DNA from: Pseudocitrobacter faecalis | Lineage (GTDB): Bacteria; Pseudomonadota; Gammaproteobacteria; Enterobacterales; Enterobacteriaceae | Direction of reading: 5' to 3' | Assembly: GCA_003315335.1 (NCBI GenBank) | Contig: QNRL01000004.1 | Location: 186,001 to 250,000 of the forward strand | DNA length: 64,000 nt | In this document: positions 10,658 to 23,118 of the stretch, piece by piece | How the letters are laid out: each line of letters opens with the position of its first letter | Position numbering within the stretch: the first letter of the stretch is position 1 | Position numbers and translations under genes: made by a program | The notes under the pieces: model-generated | The model's database searches: none | What the model was told of the DNA's origin: nothing | Seen by the model: only the letters and a program-made list of their open reading frames with translations

Positions 10658-12191
10658 TCTCTTCAAGCTGCGGAATGCGGTACGTTTTTTTCACTACGGT
10701 AGCCAGTTCGCTGACGGGCAGGGGTTTAGAGAAGTAGTAGCCCTGAAAGTAATCGACCTTTTTATGCGTCAGATATGCCACCTGATACTCCGTTTCCACG
10801 CCTTCAACGATAATTTTCATCCCCAGCGACTTTGCCATATCGATAACACAATCAATCAGTTTGGTAGAGTCCGTCGCGCTGGAAATCCCGTTTACAAACA
10901 GCTTATCGATTTTAATCAGCCCGACCGGCAACCCGGTGAGTAAACTCAGATTGGAATAGCCGGTACCAAAATCATCCAGTGCGATGGTGACACCGAGGCT
11001 TTCGAGATATATGAGCGTTTCTTTTAGCTCATTCACCTCCTTAAAGGGTTCGCGCTCGGTGATTTCGGCGGTGAGGCGAATACTGTTTTCCGGGAAGCGT
11101 TTCAGAAATGCGCGACACTCGTCGATAAAGTTCGGTGTCTGAATATGTGAGGCGGTGAAATTAAAACTTACATGGAAAGGCAGGGGGCGCGCTTCAAGCA
11201 GGGAAGGCAGTTCATCGCCTGCCAGCGCCATTAATTTGCGTGTCAACGGCACAATCAGCCCGCTCTCTTCAGCAAGCGGAATAAAGCTGTCGGGCGAGAT
11301 GATCTCACCAGAAGGCGTCACCCAGCGTGCAAGCACTTCCACGCCGTAGAATTTCCCTGAGCTGCTGCGGATGACCGGTTGATACCATGGGACAATTTCC
11401 CCTTCAGCGATGGCGCGTTCGAGGTTTTCATACAATGTGGGGCGATGAAGAATATGTCGCCACAGCATAACCCCGACGATCAGCGCCAGGCACAGCGTCA
11501 GCAGCAACGACAGCCAGCCCTGTTGCAGATACAACGAAACGGGAACCGTCTTCCAGGCCGGATAATCGACGGAGTAGGGGAATTTATCAGACTGCACAAT
11601 AATGTGTTTGGCGTTATCGTCCGGAACTGTTTTGGCGTGTTGCTGCATCACCGTATCGCCAATATGTAACGTCAGAGGCCGCTGACTGCTCAACAGTTGC
11701 AGTATCTCGGTCAGCCACTTGCTACTGAAACTTGAGGTAATCATCCCATCCGGATATGCCGTTTGCAGCACAATTACCTTATCGCCCGGTGAGATGGTCT
11801 TATCATCAATGATGCTCAACTCATGTGCGGTATACGCCGAATAATTCATGTTGATTGCGTTGGTATCATCATAAGAAGAGCAGTACAGAATCTTATCTTT
11901 ATAGAGATTGATGATGCGAATATGCGGAACGGAAACCACCAGCCGTTCAAGTTCTGTGCGTGTTTGGGCGGTGCAGGGTTGTGAAAGCAGAGGATGGGCT
12001 TTTGTTGCTGCCAGTCGGGATGCATTCAGCAGCGTATCGATTTTTTGCACGGTCTTTTTTGCCACCGCAGAAGTTTGCTCAAGCTCTGCGCCAATCACCT
12101 GAAACCAGGTTAACACCGCGCCACCCACAAGGATTGTCAGCACGCAGAAAAGGGTGGTGAACGTTCTTAGTTTTGTTCCGACCGCTTTCAT
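10644..12191 (-). CDS. Membrane c-di-GMP phosphodiesterase with periplasmic CSS domain and EAL domain
   Basis: 515 residues. A membrane segment at about 12-32 leads to a periplasmic domain with Cys73 and the CSS motif Cys104-Ser-Ser, then a second membrane segment (about 230-248) and a C-terminal EAL domain. The domain shows the catalytic set: GVEVLARW (EVL version of the motif), NFTASH, EITERE, DDFGTGYSNL, KIDKLF, EGVE and QGYYFSKP. All metal and general-base positions look intact, so hydrolysis of c-di-GMP to pGpG is expected. CSS-EAL proteins such as PdeC are controlled by the redox state of the two periplasmic Cys (family knowledge). It sits between crr and pdxK, which are neighbours in E. 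coli, so it is an insertion relative to that map. Confidence 0.88.
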   Translation of the reverse strand: MKAVGTKLRTFTTLFCVLTILVGGAVLTWFQVIGAELEQTSAVAKKTVQKIDTLLNASRLAATKAHPLLSQPCTAQTRTELERLVVSVPHIRIINLYKDKILYCSSYDDTNAINMNYSAYTAHELSIIDDKTISPGDKVIVLQTAYPDGMITSSFSSKWLTEILQLLSSQRPLTLHIGDTVMQQHAKTVPDDNAKHIIVQSDKFPYSVDYPAWKTVPVSLYLQQGWLSLLLTLCLALIVGVMLWRHILHRPTLYENLERAIAEGEIVPWYQPVIRSSSGKFYGVEVLARWVTPSGEIISPDSFIPLAEESGLIVPLTRKLMALAGDELPSLLEARPLPFHVSFNFTASHIQTPNFIDECRAFLKRFPENSIRLTAEITEREPFKEVNELKETLIYLESLGVTIALDDFGTGYSNLSLLTGLPVGLIKIDKLFVNGISSATDSTKLIDCVIDMAKSLGMKIIVEGVETEYQVAYLTHKKVDYFQGYYFSKPLPVSELATVVKKTYRIPQLEEISHA

Positions 12192-12260
12192 CTTCCATCC
12201 ATTTTTGTCTGATGAACTGGAAGTATACGTCAGCGAGCCAACAAAGGAGCATTAGAGACA

Positions 12261-12286
12261 AAAAAGGCGCCTTTCGGCGCCTTTTT
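12261..12286. terminator. Bidirectional intrinsic terminator after crr
   Basis: AAAAAGGCGCC (12261-12271), loop TTTC, GGCGCC (12276-12281) and a T5 run. Read on the minus strand it lies 15 bases beyond the crr stop and also has a T-run, so it ends the ptsHI-crr transcript. Confidence 0.9.
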
Positions 12287-12300
12287 CAGTTCAGCAAGAA

Positions 12301-12810
12301 TTACTTCTTGATGCGGATAACCGGGGTTTCACCCACCGTTACGCTACCGGACAGTTTGATCAGCTCTTTGATCTCGTCCATGTTGGAGATAACAACCGGA
12401 GTCAGAGTAGACTTGGCTTTCTCTTCCAGCAGCGGCAGATCGAATTCGATTACCGGGTCGCCGACTTTCACACGTTGGCCTTCTTCAGCGATACGTTTGA
12501 AACCTTCGCCTTTCAGTTCAACGGTGTCGATACCGAAGTGAACGAACAGCTCAATGCCGCTATCGGATTCGATAGAGAAGGCATGGTTGGTTTCAAAAAT
12601 CTTGCCGATAGTCCCATCAACCGGCGCAACCATTTTGTTGCCAGTTGGTTTGATGGCAATACCGTCGCCAACGATTTTTTCAGCAAAAACTACATCCGGC
12701 ACGTCTTCAATGTTAACGATCTCGCCAGAGAGCGGTGCAATAATCTCAATAGTACCGGTGTCTTTTTTGTCGTCAGAAACCAGAGATTTCAATTTGTCGA
12801 ACAAACCCAT
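12301..12810 (-). CDS. crr: PTS glucose-specific EIIA component (EIIAGlc)
   Basis: 169 residues, the canonical Crr length. The phosphorylatable His is H91 in [10 protein letters not shown] (preceded by IELF), with the second active-site His in NHAFSIES upstream. The N-terminal amphipathic membrane-anchoring segment [14 protein letters not shown] is present. It accepts phosphate from HPr, donates it to EIIBC-Glc, and when unphosphorylated blocks non-PTS permeases and glycerol kinase (inducer exclusion). It is third in ptsH-ptsI-crr, 38 bases after ptsI, and ends before a strong terminator. Confidence 0.98.
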   Translation of the reverse strand: MGLFDKLKSLVSDDKKDTGTIEIIAPLSGEIVNIEDVPDVVFAEKIVGDGIAIKPTGNKMVAPVDGTIGKIFETNHAFSIESDSGIELFVHFGIDTVELKGEGFKRIAEEGQRVKVGDPVIEFDLPLLEEKAKSTLTPVVISNMDEIKELIKLSGSVTVGETPVIRIKK

Positions 12811-12848
12811 GATCTTCTCCTAAGCAGTAATTGGGCCGAACTCGTGGA

Positions 12849-14576
12849 TTAGCAGATTGTTTTTTCTTCAATGAACTTGTTAACCAGCGCCATTAACTCG
12901 TCCGTTGTCGGTTGAGCAAGAGCTTGCTCTGCTAATACCTTCGCATCTTCGAAGTTCGTGTTACGAATGATCTTCTTAATGCGTGGGATAGAAATGGCGC
13001 TCATTGAGAATTCGTCCAGACCCATACCCAGCAACAGAAGTGTAGCACGTTCGTCGCCTGCAAGCTCACCACACATGCCAGTCCATTTACCTTCCGCATG
13101 AGAAGCATCAATAACCTGCTTGATAAGCGTAAGGACGGACGGTGACATTGGTTGGTAAAGATGTGAAATCATATCATTACCACGGTCAACTGCCAGAGTG
13201 TACTGCGTTAAATCATTGGTACCGATACTAAAGAAATCAACTTCTTTGGCTAAATGACGAGCAATCGTGGCCGCAGCCGGTGTTTCCACCATCACGCCAA
13301 TCTCAATGGACTCATCAAATGCTTTACCTTCGTCGCGCAGTTCCTGTTTGTAGATTTCGATCTCTTTGCGCAGAGCGCGGACTTCTTCAACAGAGATGAT
13401 CATCGGGAACATGATGCGCAGTTTACCGAAAGCGGACGCACGCAGGATGGCACGAACCTGGTCACGCAGGATCTCTTTACGATCCATTGCGATACGCACG
13501 GCACGCCAGCCCAGGAACGGGTTCTCTTCTTTCGGGAAGTTCATGTACGGCAGCTCTTTGTCGCCACCGATGTCCATAGTACGGACGATAACCGCCTGTG
13601 AGCCACACGCTTCAGCAACGGCTTTGTACGCCGCAAACTGTTCTTCTTCAGTTGGCAGCGCGTCACGATCCATGAACAGGAATTCAGTACGATAGAGACC
13701 AACGCCTTCAGCGCCATTGCGCTCAGCGCCTTCAACGTCACGCACGGTACCGATGTTGGCGCACACTTCAACCTGGTGACCATCAAGAGTAATGGCCGGC
13801 AGATCTTTCAGTTTTGCCAGTTCAGCTTTTTCAGTCGCAACTTGCTCCTGAACGGCGCGCAGTTTTTCGATCTCTTCGTTAGTCGGGTTGACGTAAACTT
13901 TGTTGTTTACGGCATCCAGAATCAGATAGTCGTCGTTTTTCACCTGAGAGGTGACGTTGCCGGTACCCACAATCGCAGGCAGTTCCAGAGAACGCGCCAT
14001 GATAGAGGTGTGAGAAGTACGGCCACCGACGTCAGTGATAAAGCCCAGCACCTTCTTCAGGTTCAGCTGTGCGGTTTCGGACGGGGTCAGGTCAGCCGCA
14101 ACCAGGATAACTTCTTCCTGAATTGCGCTCAGATCGATAATTGCCAGACCCAGGATGTTGCGCAGCAGGCGCTTACCGATGTCACGTACGTCAGCCGCAC
14201 GCTCTTTCAGGTATTCATCATCCAGTTCTTCCAGGGCAGTCGCCTGACCTTCGATAACCTCATGAGCCGCTGCGTCAGCCGTCATGTGTTTATCTTTAAC
14301 CAGGGCTATGATTTCCTGCTCCAGCTCTTCATCTTCGAGCAGCATGATGTGCCCTTCGAAGATAGCTTCTTTTTCTTCACCGAAAGTTTCGCCAGCTTTA
14401 GTTTTGATGGCTTCTAACTGTGCCGACGCCTTGGCGCGACCAGCCAGAAAACGCTCAACTTCCTGATCAACCTTATCGGCAGAAATTTTTTTCCGGTCGA
14501 TGACAATCTCATCTTCTTTCAGCAGCAGTGCTTTACCGAAAGCGATACCCGGGGATGCTAAAATGCCTGAAATCAT
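12849..14576 (-). CDS. ptsI: PTS Enzyme I
   Basis: 575 residues. The active-site His lies in the phosphohistidine loop [18 protein letters not shown] (about residue 189). The C-terminal PEP-binding barrel carries [28 protein letters not shown] and [10 protein letters not shown] with the catalytic Cys. It transfers phosphate from PEP to HPr in the cytoplasm. It is 44 bases downstream of ptsH and 38 bases upstream of crr. No deviation from the family was noticed. Confidence 0.98.
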   Translation of the reverse strand: MISGILASPGIAFGKALLLKEDEIVIDRKKISADKVDQEVERFLAGRAKASAQLEAIKTKAGETFGEEKEAIFEGHIMLLEDEELEQEIIALVKDKHMTADAAAHEVIEGQATALEELDDEYLKERAADVRDIGKRLLRNILGLAIIDLSAIQEEVILVAADLTPSETAQLNLKKVLGFITDVGGRTSHTSIMARSLELPAIVGTGNVTSQVKNDDYLILDAVNNKVYVNPTNEEIEKLRAVQEQVATEKAELAKLKDLPAITLDGHQVEVCANIGTVRDVEGAERNGAEGVGLYRTEFLFMDRDALPTEEEQFAAYKAVAEACGSQAVIVRTMDIGGDKELPYMNFPKEENPFLGWRAVRIAMDRKEILRDQVRAILRASAFGKLRIMFPMIISVEEVRALRKEIEIYKQELRDEGKAFDESIEIGVMVETPAAATIARHLAKEVDFFSIGTNDLTQYTLAVDRGNDMISHLYQPMSPSVLTLIKQVIDASHAEGKWTGMCGELAGDERATLLLLGMGLDEFSMSAISIPRIKKIIRNTNFEDAKVLAEQALAQPTTDELMALVNKFIEEKTIC

Positions 14577-14620
14577 AACCCTACCTTACTTGTGACTGAT
14601 ATGAAAAAGAACTCTGGAAA

Positions 14621-14878
14621 TTACTCGAGTTCAGCCATCAGCTTAACGAGATGCTCAACTGCTTTTTGTTCGTCTTCACCTTCAGCGGACAGGGTCACAA
14701 CGGTGCCCTGAGTCAGGCCCAGAGTTTGCAGTTTGAACAGGCTTTTCGCGCTAGCGCTTTTGCCGTTGGAGGTCACAGTGATCTCAGAAGTGAAGCCTTT
14801 CGCTTCTTTAACAAACTGAGCAGCAGGGCGGGTATGCAGACCGTTCGGAGCGGTAATGGTAACTTCTTGCTGGAACAT
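14621..14878 (-). CDS. ptsH: PTS phosphocarrier protein HPr
   Basis: 85 residues, identical in length to E. coli HPr. The phosphorylation site is H15 in [12 protein letters not shown] and the conserved Ser46 is in [15 protein letters not shown]. It carries phosphate from Enzyme I to all sugar-specific EIIA components. It is the first gene of ptsHI-crr and is preceded by a long regulatory region (14879-15208). Confidence 0.98.
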   Translation of the reverse strand: MFQQEVTITAPNGLHTRPAAQFVKEAKGFTSEITVTSNGKSASAKSLFKLQTLGLTQGTVVTLSAEGEDEQKAVEHLVKLMAELE

Positions 14879-15045
14879 TATATTTCCCCAACTTATAGGT
14901 TTAGTGTTGTGGAACTAAAGTCTAGCCTGGTGGCCTGACTTTAGCCTGTAGTAATCAGCGATGTCACGATTCTGAGCGCCGGAATCGGTACAAGCGTATC
15001 CGATTCTTGCGCTTCTGGCCTTCGGCGTTTCGCTTATCATTAAAC

Positions 15046-15094
15046 ATTATGCCGCGAAAGCGAGATTTGAACCAAATCATAAAATCGATTCAGC
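15046..15094 (-). promoter_or_regulatory. ptsH upstream promoter (P0-like) with a Cra-type site
   Basis: On the minus strand a -35 TTGGTT (15070-15075) and a -10 CATAAT (15046-15051) are 18 bases apart. Immediately upstream, GCTGAATCGATT (15083-15094) matches most of the Cra consensus GCTGAAWCGWTTCAGC. Cra control of pts in enterics is established; assigning this site is inference. The rest of 14879-15208 is a conserved-looking leader without a gene; a TATAAG about 25 bases before ptsH may be part of a second promoter. Confidence 0.55.
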
Positions 15095-15208
15095 TTGTGC
15101 AAATCCGGAAATGAATAATTTCGCGCATCAAAATAAATCTGAATGTTAAATACCAGACCTGATGCGGTGAAGCAATGCCAGGGGGGGTAAAAGTTTGATG
15201 CGCGCCAC

Positions 15209-15236
15209 AAAAAAGCACCCAAAAGGGTGCTTTTTT
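15209..15236 (-). terminator. Intrinsic terminator after cysK
   Basis: A6-GCACCC (15209-15220), AAAA loop, GGGTGC-T6 (15225-15236). On the minus strand it lies 22 bases beyond the cysK stop and has a full T-run. Confidence 0.9.
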
Positions 15237-15258
15237 ACGCGCTTTTAACATGCTGGCA

Positions 15259-16230
15259 CTACTGTTGCAGTTCTTTCTCTGTGAAGAGATCGGCAAACAA
15301 TGCGGTGCTCAGATAACGCTCACCCGATGACGGTAGAATAACCACAATATTCTTATTGGTAAAGGTTTCATCTTCCTGAAGTTTCAACGCTGCTGCAACA
15401 GCTGCACCGGAAGAGATGCCAGCCAGAATACCCTCTTCTTCCATCAGGCGACGCGCGGTGGAAATGGCTTCTTCGTTAGTGATAGCGACAACTTTATCAA
15501 CCAGCTTAAGGTCGAGGTTGCCAGGAATGAAACCTGCGCCTATGCCCTGAATTTTGTGTGGGCCTGGTTTGATCTCTTCGCCCGCCAGCGCCTGGGCAAT
15601 GACCGGGGAATCTGTCGGCTCAACCGCGACGGAAATCAAATCGGTTTTGCCTTTTGTGCCTTTAATATAACGCGACACGCCGGTCAGCGTACCGCCAGTA
15701 CCGACGCCGGCGATAAACACATCAACCTGACCATCGGTATCTTCCCAGATTTCCGGGCCGGTGGTCTTTTCATGAATTTCCGGGTTAGCCGGGTTGCTGA
15801 ACTGCTGCAGCAACAGGAATTTTTCCGGATCGCTGGCAACAATTTCTTCTGCTTTTTGAATCGCACCTTTCATGCCTTTCGCGCCTTCGGTAAGCACGAG
15901 GTTTGCCCCCAGCGCTTTCAACAGCTTACGGCGTTCAATACTCATGGTTTCCGGCATGGTCAGCGTCAGTTTGTAGCCACGCGCGGCGGCAACATAGGCC
16001 AGCGCGATACCGGTATTACCGCTGGTTGGTTCAACCAGCTCCACGCCCGGTTTCAGCACGCCACGTTTTTCTGCATCCCAAATCATGTTGGCACCGATAC
16101 GGCACTTAACGCTGAAGCTTGGGTTGCGTGATTCTACCTTCGCCAGAATGCGTCCGTTACCGATGCGGTTCAGTCGAACCAGCGGCGTATGACCGATAGT
16201 CAGCGAGTTATCTTCAAAAATCTTACTCAT
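15259..16230 (-). CDS. cysK: Cysteine synthase A (O-acetylserine sulfhydrylase A)
   Basis: 323 residues, full length for CysK. The PLP Lys is K42 in [14 protein letters not shown], the phosphate-binding loop is [10 protein letters not shown] (about 175-184), and the substrate loop TSGNTGIA is at about 69-76. The C-terminal end FTEKELQQ is the enteric CysK tail. It condenses O-acetylserine with sulfide and binds CysE in the cysteine synthase complex. It is monocistronic, with a terminator after it and a CysB-type promoter before it. Confidence 0.98.
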   Translation of the reverse strand: MSKIFEDNSLTIGHTPLVRLNRIGNGRILAKVESRNPSFSVKCRIGANMIWDAEKRGVLKPGVELVEPTSGNTGIALAYVAAARGYKLTLTMPETMSIERRKLLKALGANLVLTEGAKGMKGAIQKAEEIVASDPEKFLLLQQFSNPANPEIHEKTTGPEIWEDTDGQVDVFIAGVGTGGTLTGVSRYIKGTKGKTDLISVAVEPTDSPVIAQALAGEEIKPGPHKIQGIGAGFIPGNLDLKLVDKVVAITNEEAISTARRLMEEEGILAGISSGAAVAAALKLQEDETFTNKNIVVILPSSGERYLSTALFADLFTEKELQQ

Positions 16231-16330
16231 GGCCTGTCCTTAACTGTATGAAATTTGGGGTACTGCCCCAGCATACCTGCTTAAAGATTCTGCGGAAGTA
16301 AGTAATTAGCATATCTATATTCAGAAGGGA
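16231..16330 (-). promoter_or_regulatory. cysK promoter region
   Basis: On the minus strand a -10-like TATGCT (16270-16275), preceded by GG, has only a poor -35 (TTCCGC) at the right distance. The AT-rich tract further upstream (about 16295-16330) is where CysB binds in E. coli and Salmonella. The weak -35 plus AT-rich upstream sequence fits an activator-dependent promoter. A 6-bp GGGGCA/TGCCCC-type hairpin is possible in the leader. Confidence 0.5.
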
Positions 16331-16397
16331 AATAATGGCTGTCAGGATGGAATAAGGAAAGCATAACGGCGCTCACGGGTGCGAGCGCCTGAAACGG

Positions 16398-17159
16398 TTA
16401 CTTCCACATTGCGTGTTTATCGCGATAGCAGTCGACCCACATCGCCGTTGCGCCGCAGATGGCGACCGGAATGATGACCAGGTTTAACACCGGGATCATA
16501 GTGAAAAGACTCGCCAGCGCGCCGAACTGCATGTTCAAAACCTTGCGCTCGCGCAGAGAAGCGCGCATCGTTTTAAACGGCACTTTATGGTTGTCGAACG
16601 GATAATCGCAGTACTGAATCGCCAGCATCCATGCGCTGAACAGGAACCATAATACGGGCGCGACCGTCTGCCCGATGCCGGGGATGAAATAGAGCACCAA
16701 CAGCACCAGCGCACGCGGCAGATACCACGCCAGCTTTTGCCACTCACGCTTCATGATACGCGGCACATCCTTTACTACGCCCAGCACACCGGTATCCGGC
16801 GGCGTCGCGCCGGTCAGCCTTGCCTCAAGCTGTTCTGCCAGCAAGCCATTAAACGGCGCGGCAATCCAGTTCGCGATAGTCGAGAAGAAGTAGCCGAAGA
16901 CCAGCAAAATCGAAATAACCGCCACCGGCCATAAGAGGTAGCTCAGCCATTGCAGCCAGTCAGGGATTCGTGCCATCAACGAGGGGATCCACTCCCCGAG
17001 CTTATTGAACAGCCACCAGAACGCGCCCCCCATCAGTACAATGTTGACCAGCAACGGTAAAATAACAAACCGGCGAATGCCGGGTAACCCGATCAGTTTC
17101 CAGCCCTGCGAGAAATAGTAGAGACCGCTGCGCGGGGAAGGGGTGGATGATGAAACCAT
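16398..17159 (-). CDS. cysZ: Sulfate transporter CysZ
   Basis: 253 residues from [16 protein letters not shown], the same start and length as E. coli CysZ; a TTG three codons upstream is in frame but sits too close to the AGGAG. Several hydrophobic helices are visible (about 30-50, 70-90, 145-165 and 205-230), with the conserved [17 protein letters not shown] core. CysZ imports sulfate in addition to the CysPTWA system. It is divergent from zipA and follows cysK in the same direction, with a hairpin (GGCGCTC 16368-16374 / GAGCGCC 16383-16389) after its stop. Confidence 0.95.
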   Translation of the reverse strand: MVSSSTPSPRSGLYYFSQGWKLIGLPGIRRFVILPLLVNIVLMGGAFWWLFNKLGEWIPSLMARIPDWLQWLSYLLWPVAVISILLVFGYFFSTIANWIAAPFNGLLAEQLEARLTGATPPDTGVLGVVKDVPRIMKREWQKLAWYLPRALVLLVLYFIPGIGQTVAPVLWFLFSAWMLAIQYCDYPFDNHKVPFKTMRASLRERKVLNMQFGALASLFTMIPVLNLVIIPVAICGATAMWVDCYRDKHAMWK

Positions 17160-17389
17160 GGTCAGCAAATGCTCCTGTGTCTGACAGCTACGAAATTACC
17201 TGCGTATATTATCGGGTTGTCAGGGAATGACCAGTTAGGAAATGTTCGAAAAAACAGCAAAAAGCACGATTTAGGTTATCTTTCTGCGGGGAATGTCATG
17301 TGCGCACTTGCACTTGACGTGTTGGGCAAATACTCTTAGGGAGTAAATGTTTGCCGTGGTGGCAAGGTGTTAGAACAACAGAGAATATA

Positions 17390-18436
17390 ATGATGCAGGA
17401 TTTGCGTCTGATATTAATCATTGTTGGCGCGATCGCCATACTCGCTCTTCTGGTTCATGGTTTCTGGACCAGCCGTAAAGAGCGCTCGTCAATGTTCCGC
17501 GATCGCCCACTAAAACGCATGAAGTCTCGTGAAGACGACGAGTCTGATGATGGCTTTGATGATAGTGATGAAGGCGTGGGAGAAGTTCGAGTCCACAAGG
17601 TCAATCACGCCCCGGGCGTTGCAGGGGAGCATGACGCACCTCATCAGGCGCCTTCGCACCAGTACCAGCCCCCGTATGAGCGTCAGGTGCAACAGCCTGT
17701 GCGCCACGAGGAGCCAGCCCGGCCATCCGCACCGCAGCCTCAACAGCCGCGCGTGCAGCAACCGCCTGTCCAGCATTCGCCTGTACAACAGACGCATGCG
17801 CAGCCACAGCCGGTTCATCAGCCACAACCTCATTCGCAGCCGCAGCCTGTTGCCGCACCTCAGCCGGTGCAGCCCGCCGCGCCGCAGCCTCAACCGGTTG
17901 CTCCGCCACAGCCTGCTGCGCCAGAACCTCAGGTCGCGCAACCACAACCTGCGCCAGCCGCGGTACAGCAGCCAGAGCCTAAACCGGTTGAAGAAGCACC
18001 CGCGAAACCTGAGCGTAAAGAGACCGTTATTGTAATGAACGTCTCCGCACATCAGGGCACGCAGATCAACGGCGAACTGCTGCTGAACAGTATTCAGCAG
18101 GCCGGGTTCAAATTTGGCGATATGAATATTTTCCATCGCCACTTAAGCCCTGACGGCAGTGGCCCTGCGCTCTTCAGCCTGGCGAACATGCTGAAACCTG
18201 GCACCTTCGACCCGGAAAATATGGCTGATATGGCGACGCCAGGTATTACTATCTTTATGCAGGTACCGGCTTACGGCGATGCGTTGCAAAACTTCAAACT
18301 GATGTTGCAGTCCGCACAGTATATTGCCGATGAAGTAGGTGGTGTGGTGCTTGACGATCAACGTCGGATGATGACGCCGCAGAAACTGCGCGAATACCAG
18401 GACCGTATCCGCGACGTGCTGGAATCGAACGCCTGA
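17390..18436 (+). CDS. zipA: Cell-division protein ZipA
   Basis: 348 residues from [17 protein letters not shown]. It has an N-terminal membrane anchor (about 6-26), a short basic stretch ([19 protein letters not shown]), an acidic stretch ([13 protein letters not shown]), a long Pro/Gln-rich flexible linker (about 85-205) and the globular C-terminal FtsZ-binding domain (about 215-348). It tethers FtsZ filaments to the inner membrane. Upstream in-frame ATG/GTG codons are rejected because the known N-terminus is MMQDLR. The linker is low-complexity with PQP/QPV units and is a little longer than in E. coli. Confidence 0.96.
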   Translation: MMQDLRLILIIVGAIAILALLVHGFWTSRKERSSMFRDRPLKRMKSREDDESDDGFDDSDEGVGEVRVHKVNHAPGVAGEHDAPHQAPSHQYQPPYERQVQQPVRHEEPARPSAPQPQQPRVQQPPVQHSPVQQTHAQPQPVHQPQPHSQPQPVAAPQPVQPAAPQPQPVAPPQPAAPEPQVAQPQPAPAAVQQPEPKPVEEAPAKPERKETVIVMNVSAHQGTQINGELLLNSIQQAGFKFGDMNIFHRHLSPDGSGPALFSLANMLKPGTFDPENMADMATPGITIFMQVPAYGDALQNFKLMLQSAQYIADEVGGVVLDDQRRMMTPQKLREYQDRIRDVLESNA

Positions 18437-18466
18437 TCACGGCTGGCGTTTTATCAACTCTCCCTG

Positions 18467-18491
18467 AACCCCCGCCTGTCGGGGGTTTTTT
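18467..18491 (+). terminator. Intrinsic terminator between zipA and ligA
   Basis: AACCCCCG (18467-18474), loop CCTGT, CGGGGGTT (18480-18487) and a T-run. It lies only 18 bases before the ligA start, so ligA must rely on read-through or on a promoter within zipA. Confidence 0.85.
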
Positions 18492-18499
18492 ATCATTGA

Positions 18500-20524
<2,025 letters not shown>

Positions 20525-20525
20525 T

Positions 20526-20738
20526 ATGGATAAGGCGCAGCTCATTGAAATCGCCAATACGGAAATGCCGTTTGGTAAATATAAGGGGCGTCGATTGATT
20601 GACGTCCCCGAAGAGTATCTGCTGTGGTTTGCCCGTAAGGTTCAGTTTCCTGCCGGGCATTTGGGCGAGCTGATGGCCTTAACGCTGCTGATCAAAACCG
20701 AGGGGCTGACCCAGCTGGTGCAGCCCCTGAAGCGTTAA
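20526..20738 (+). CDS. ypeB: YpeB, DUF3820 family small protein
   Basis: 70 residues with the DUF3820 core PFGKYKGRRLIDVPEEYLLWFARKVQFPAGHLGELM. Its ATG (20526) comes directly after the ligA stop, so it is translated from the same message. No function is established; the family is sometimes fused to or next to nucleic-acid enzymes. The 3' end overlaps the convergent yfeH stop by four bases. Confidence 0.88.
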   Translation: MDKAQLIEIANTEMPFGKYKGRRLIDVPEEYLLWFARKVQFPAGHLGELMALTLLIKTEGLTQLVQPLKR

Positions 20739-21742
20739 GCGTCGGATGTCCTGGCCGCGCGGGCCTGCTCTTCGGCCTGCAATTTTTCTGCCTGCTGTTT
20801 GTAGCGACGCGCCAGCACCGCGCACACCATCAGCTGGATCTGATGGAATATCATCAGCGGCAGCACCATCATGCCGATAACCGATGTCGGGAACAGGATG
20901 TTCGCCATCGGTATCCCGTTCGCCAGGCTTTTCTTCGAGCCGCAGAACACAATCGTAATTTCATCCGCTTTATTGAAGCCTGCTTTACGTGCCACCAGTA
21001 CGTTCACGGCAATCACAATCGCCAGCAGGATGATACTCACCACCACAATAAACAGCAGCGAACCCATGCCCACTTTGTGCCAGATACCGTTCACCACCGC
21101 TTCGCTGAATGCCGAGTAAACCACTAACAGAATGGAGGTCTGGTCGGTTTTGCCAATCCACTTTTTATGCTTCGCGACAAACGCGCCGGTCCACGGGCGA
21201 GAAAGATGCCCAAGCACGAACGGCAACAGCAGTTGCAGCATAATTTTACCAACCTGCTCAAGGCTACCTTCCGCGCCGTGCATGTTCATCAGCAAACCAA
21301 CCAGCAACGGCGACAGGAAAATCCCCAGCAGGCTGGACGCTGACGCTGAACAGACCGCCGCCGCAACGTTCCCGCCCGCAAGCGACGTAAACGCGATTGC
21401 TGACTGGACGGTTGCCGGCAGAATGCACAGATAGAGGAAACCGGTATACAGCGCCGGATCCACCGCCACCGGTGACCACCACACCAACAGCACGCCCAGC
21501 ACCGGGAAGAGAATGAAAGTGCTGCACATTACCCACAAGTGTAATCGCCAGTGGCTGCCCCCGGCGATAATCGCTTCGCGAGACAATTTGGCACCGTGCA
21601 TAAAAAACAGCAGCGCAATCGCGGCGGTGGTCAGATGTTCAAAAAACGGCACAAACTCGCCGCGTGCCGGGATGAAAGAGGCCAGCAGCACCACGGTAAT
21701 GAGCGTCAACGTAAACGGGTCAAGAATACGAAAAAGTTTCAT
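20735..21742 (-). CDS. yfeH: YfeH, bile acid:sodium symporter family transporter
   Basis: 335 residues with nine or ten hydrophobic helices and the SBF-like family core; GGNVAAAVCSASASSLLGIFLSPLL and the FCGSKKSLANGIPMANILFP segment are characteristic of the YfeH/P7 subgroup. It is an inner-membrane transporter whose substrate is unknown. The C-terminal tail (about 25 residues, KQQAEKLQAEEQARAARTSDA) is charged and cytoplasmic. It is divergent from the LysR gene yfeR, which is a natural candidate for its regulator. Confidence 0.9.
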   Translation of the reverse strand: MKLFRILDPFTLTLITVVLLASFIPARGEFVPFFEHLTTAAIALLFFMHGAKLSREAIIAGGSHWRLHLWVMCSTFILFPVLGVLLVWWSPVAVDPALYTGFLYLCILPATVQSAIAFTSLAGGNVAAAVCSASASSLLGIFLSPLLVGLLMNMHGAEGSLEQVGKIMLQLLLPFVLGHLSRPWTGAFVAKHKKWIGKTDQTSILLVVYSAFSEAVVNGIWHKVGMGSLLFIVVVSIILLAIVIAVNVLVARKAGFNKADEITIVFCGSKKSLANGIPMANILFPTSVIGMMVLPLMIFHQIQLMVCAVLARRYKQQAEKLQAEEQARAARTSDA

Positions 21743-21831
21743 AAAGACTCCTGAAAATCGATGGCGCTATTGTGCTTCTTTCAGTTTGAGAAATAAAATT
21801 GATTTATTGCATCCATTCATGAAGAAAATAG

Positions 21832-22758
21832 ATGAATTACTCATTAAAACAATTAAAGGTTTTCGTCACGGTGGCGCAGGAGAAAAGTTTCAGCCGCGCG
21901 GGAGAGCGTATCGGTCTGAGCCAGTCGGCGGTCAGTCACAGCGTGAAGGAGCTGGAGCACCATACAGGCGTTCGCCTGCTGGACAGAACCACGCGCGAAG
22001 TGGTGCTCACAGAGGCAGGGCAACAGTTGGCTTTGCGTCTGGAGAGATTGCTGGATGAACTGAACAGTACCCTGCGCGACGCCGGACGAATGGGGCAACA
22101 GTTGAGTGGAAAAGTCCGCGTCGCTGCCAGCCAGACCATCTCCGCGCATCTTATTCCGCAATGTATTGCCGAAAGCCATCGTCGCTATCCTGATATTCAG
22201 TTTGTCCTGCACGATCGTCCGCAGCAGTGGGTGATGGAAAGTATCCGCCAGGGGGATGTAGATTTTGGCATTGTCATCGATCCTGGCGCAGTGGGCGATC
22301 TGCAGTGTGAAGCCATTCTTTCCGAACCTTTTTTCCTGCTTTGCCATCGTGAACACCCGCTGGCAGCCCGGGATTATGTGCCCTGGCAGGCGCTACAGGG
22401 CGCAAAACTGGTGTTACAGGATTACGCTTCAGGCAGCCGCCCGCTGATTGACGCCGCGCTGGCACGTAACGCTATTCAGGGGGATATCGTGCAGGAGATT
22501 GGTCACCCGGCGACGCTTTTCCCGATGGTGGCCGCCGGTATCGGCATCAGCATTCTTCCGGCGCTGGCGCTACCGTTACCGGAGGGCAGCCCGCTGGTGG
22601 TGAAGCGTATTACGCCGGTGGTGGAACGCCAGTTGATGCTGGCGCGCAGGAAAAACCGTTCGCTTTCAACTGCCGCTGAAGCTTTGTGGGATGTAGTGCG
22701 TGATGAAGGCTGCGCGTTAATGGCAGGGCGGGAAGGAGATCCGTTGTATCAGATATAG
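21832..22758 (+). CDS. yfeR: LysR-family regulator YfeR
   Basis: 308 residues. The N-terminal winged helix (about 1-60) reads [53 protein letters not shown]; the rest is a periplasmic-binding-protein-like effector domain. It is transcribed divergently from yfeH with 89 bases between, the standard LysR/target layout. In Salmonella YfeR has been linked to osmolarity response (established literature). The start has no strong Shine-Dalgarno. Its last 10 bases overlap the convergent flxA-like gene. Confidence 0.92.
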   Translation: MNYSLKQLKVFVTVAQEKSFSRAGERIGLSQSAVSHSVKELEHHTGVRLLDRTTREVVLTEAGQQLALRLERLLDELNSTLRDAGRMGQQLSGKVRVAASQTISAHLIPQCIAESHRRYPDIQFVLHDRPQQWVMESIRQGDVDFGIVIDPGAVGDLQCEAILSEPFFLLCHREHPLAARDYVPWQALQGAKLVLQDYASGSRPLIDAALARNAIQGDIVQEIGHPATLFPMVAAGIGISILPALALPLPEGSPLVVKRITPVVERQLMLARRKNRSLSTAAEALWDVVRDEGCALMAGREGDPLYQI

Positions 22759-23090
22759 ATATCAATATGTGACGTTTTTTCAACGGAACCCGGAAGGGAT
22801 GCATTCAGCGATGAACGTTGCTCTCGCTCCTGCGCTCTTTCCGCCTGCAGTCTCTGCAACTGCGCCAGCTGCGCTTCCAGGAGGGTAATTTGCTGTTGAA
22901 TTAATTCAGCCTGTTTTTGCTTATCTTCTGCACTGCCGTTCGTGTCTGCAATCTCTTTAAGTTGCTGAGTGAGTTTAACGATTTGCTGACTGATGCGCGC
23001 AATTTGAGAAGCAATATCGTTACCTTCTGGCGCCTTGTTACTACGTTGTGTTTGTATGGAAGGAATCGATGTTGAAGATATAGTGGCCAT
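22749..23090 (-). CDS. FlxA-like coiled-coil protein
   Basis: 113 residues. The N-terminal third is Ser/Thr-rich, followed by a strongly heptad-like, Gln/Glu-rich coiled coil (about 25-92: [21 protein letters not shown]... [35 protein letters not shown]) and a short tail ending HIDIYI. This architecture and tail match the FlxA family, whose E. coli founder is a class 3 flagellar gene of unknown function. A near-perfect sigma-28 promoter lies upstream (23119-23145), and a GAGGA Shine-Dalgarno precedes the ATG. It is convergent with yfeR. Confidence 0.8.
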   Translation of the reverse strand: MATISSTSIPSIQTQRSNKAPEGNDIASQIARISQQIVKLTQQLKEIADTNGSAEDKQKQAELIQQQITLLEAQLAQLQRLQAERAQEREQRSSLNASLPGSVEKTSHIDIYI

Positions 23091-23118
23091 TGCTCAGTCC
23101 TCGTTGCTGTACGAGATA

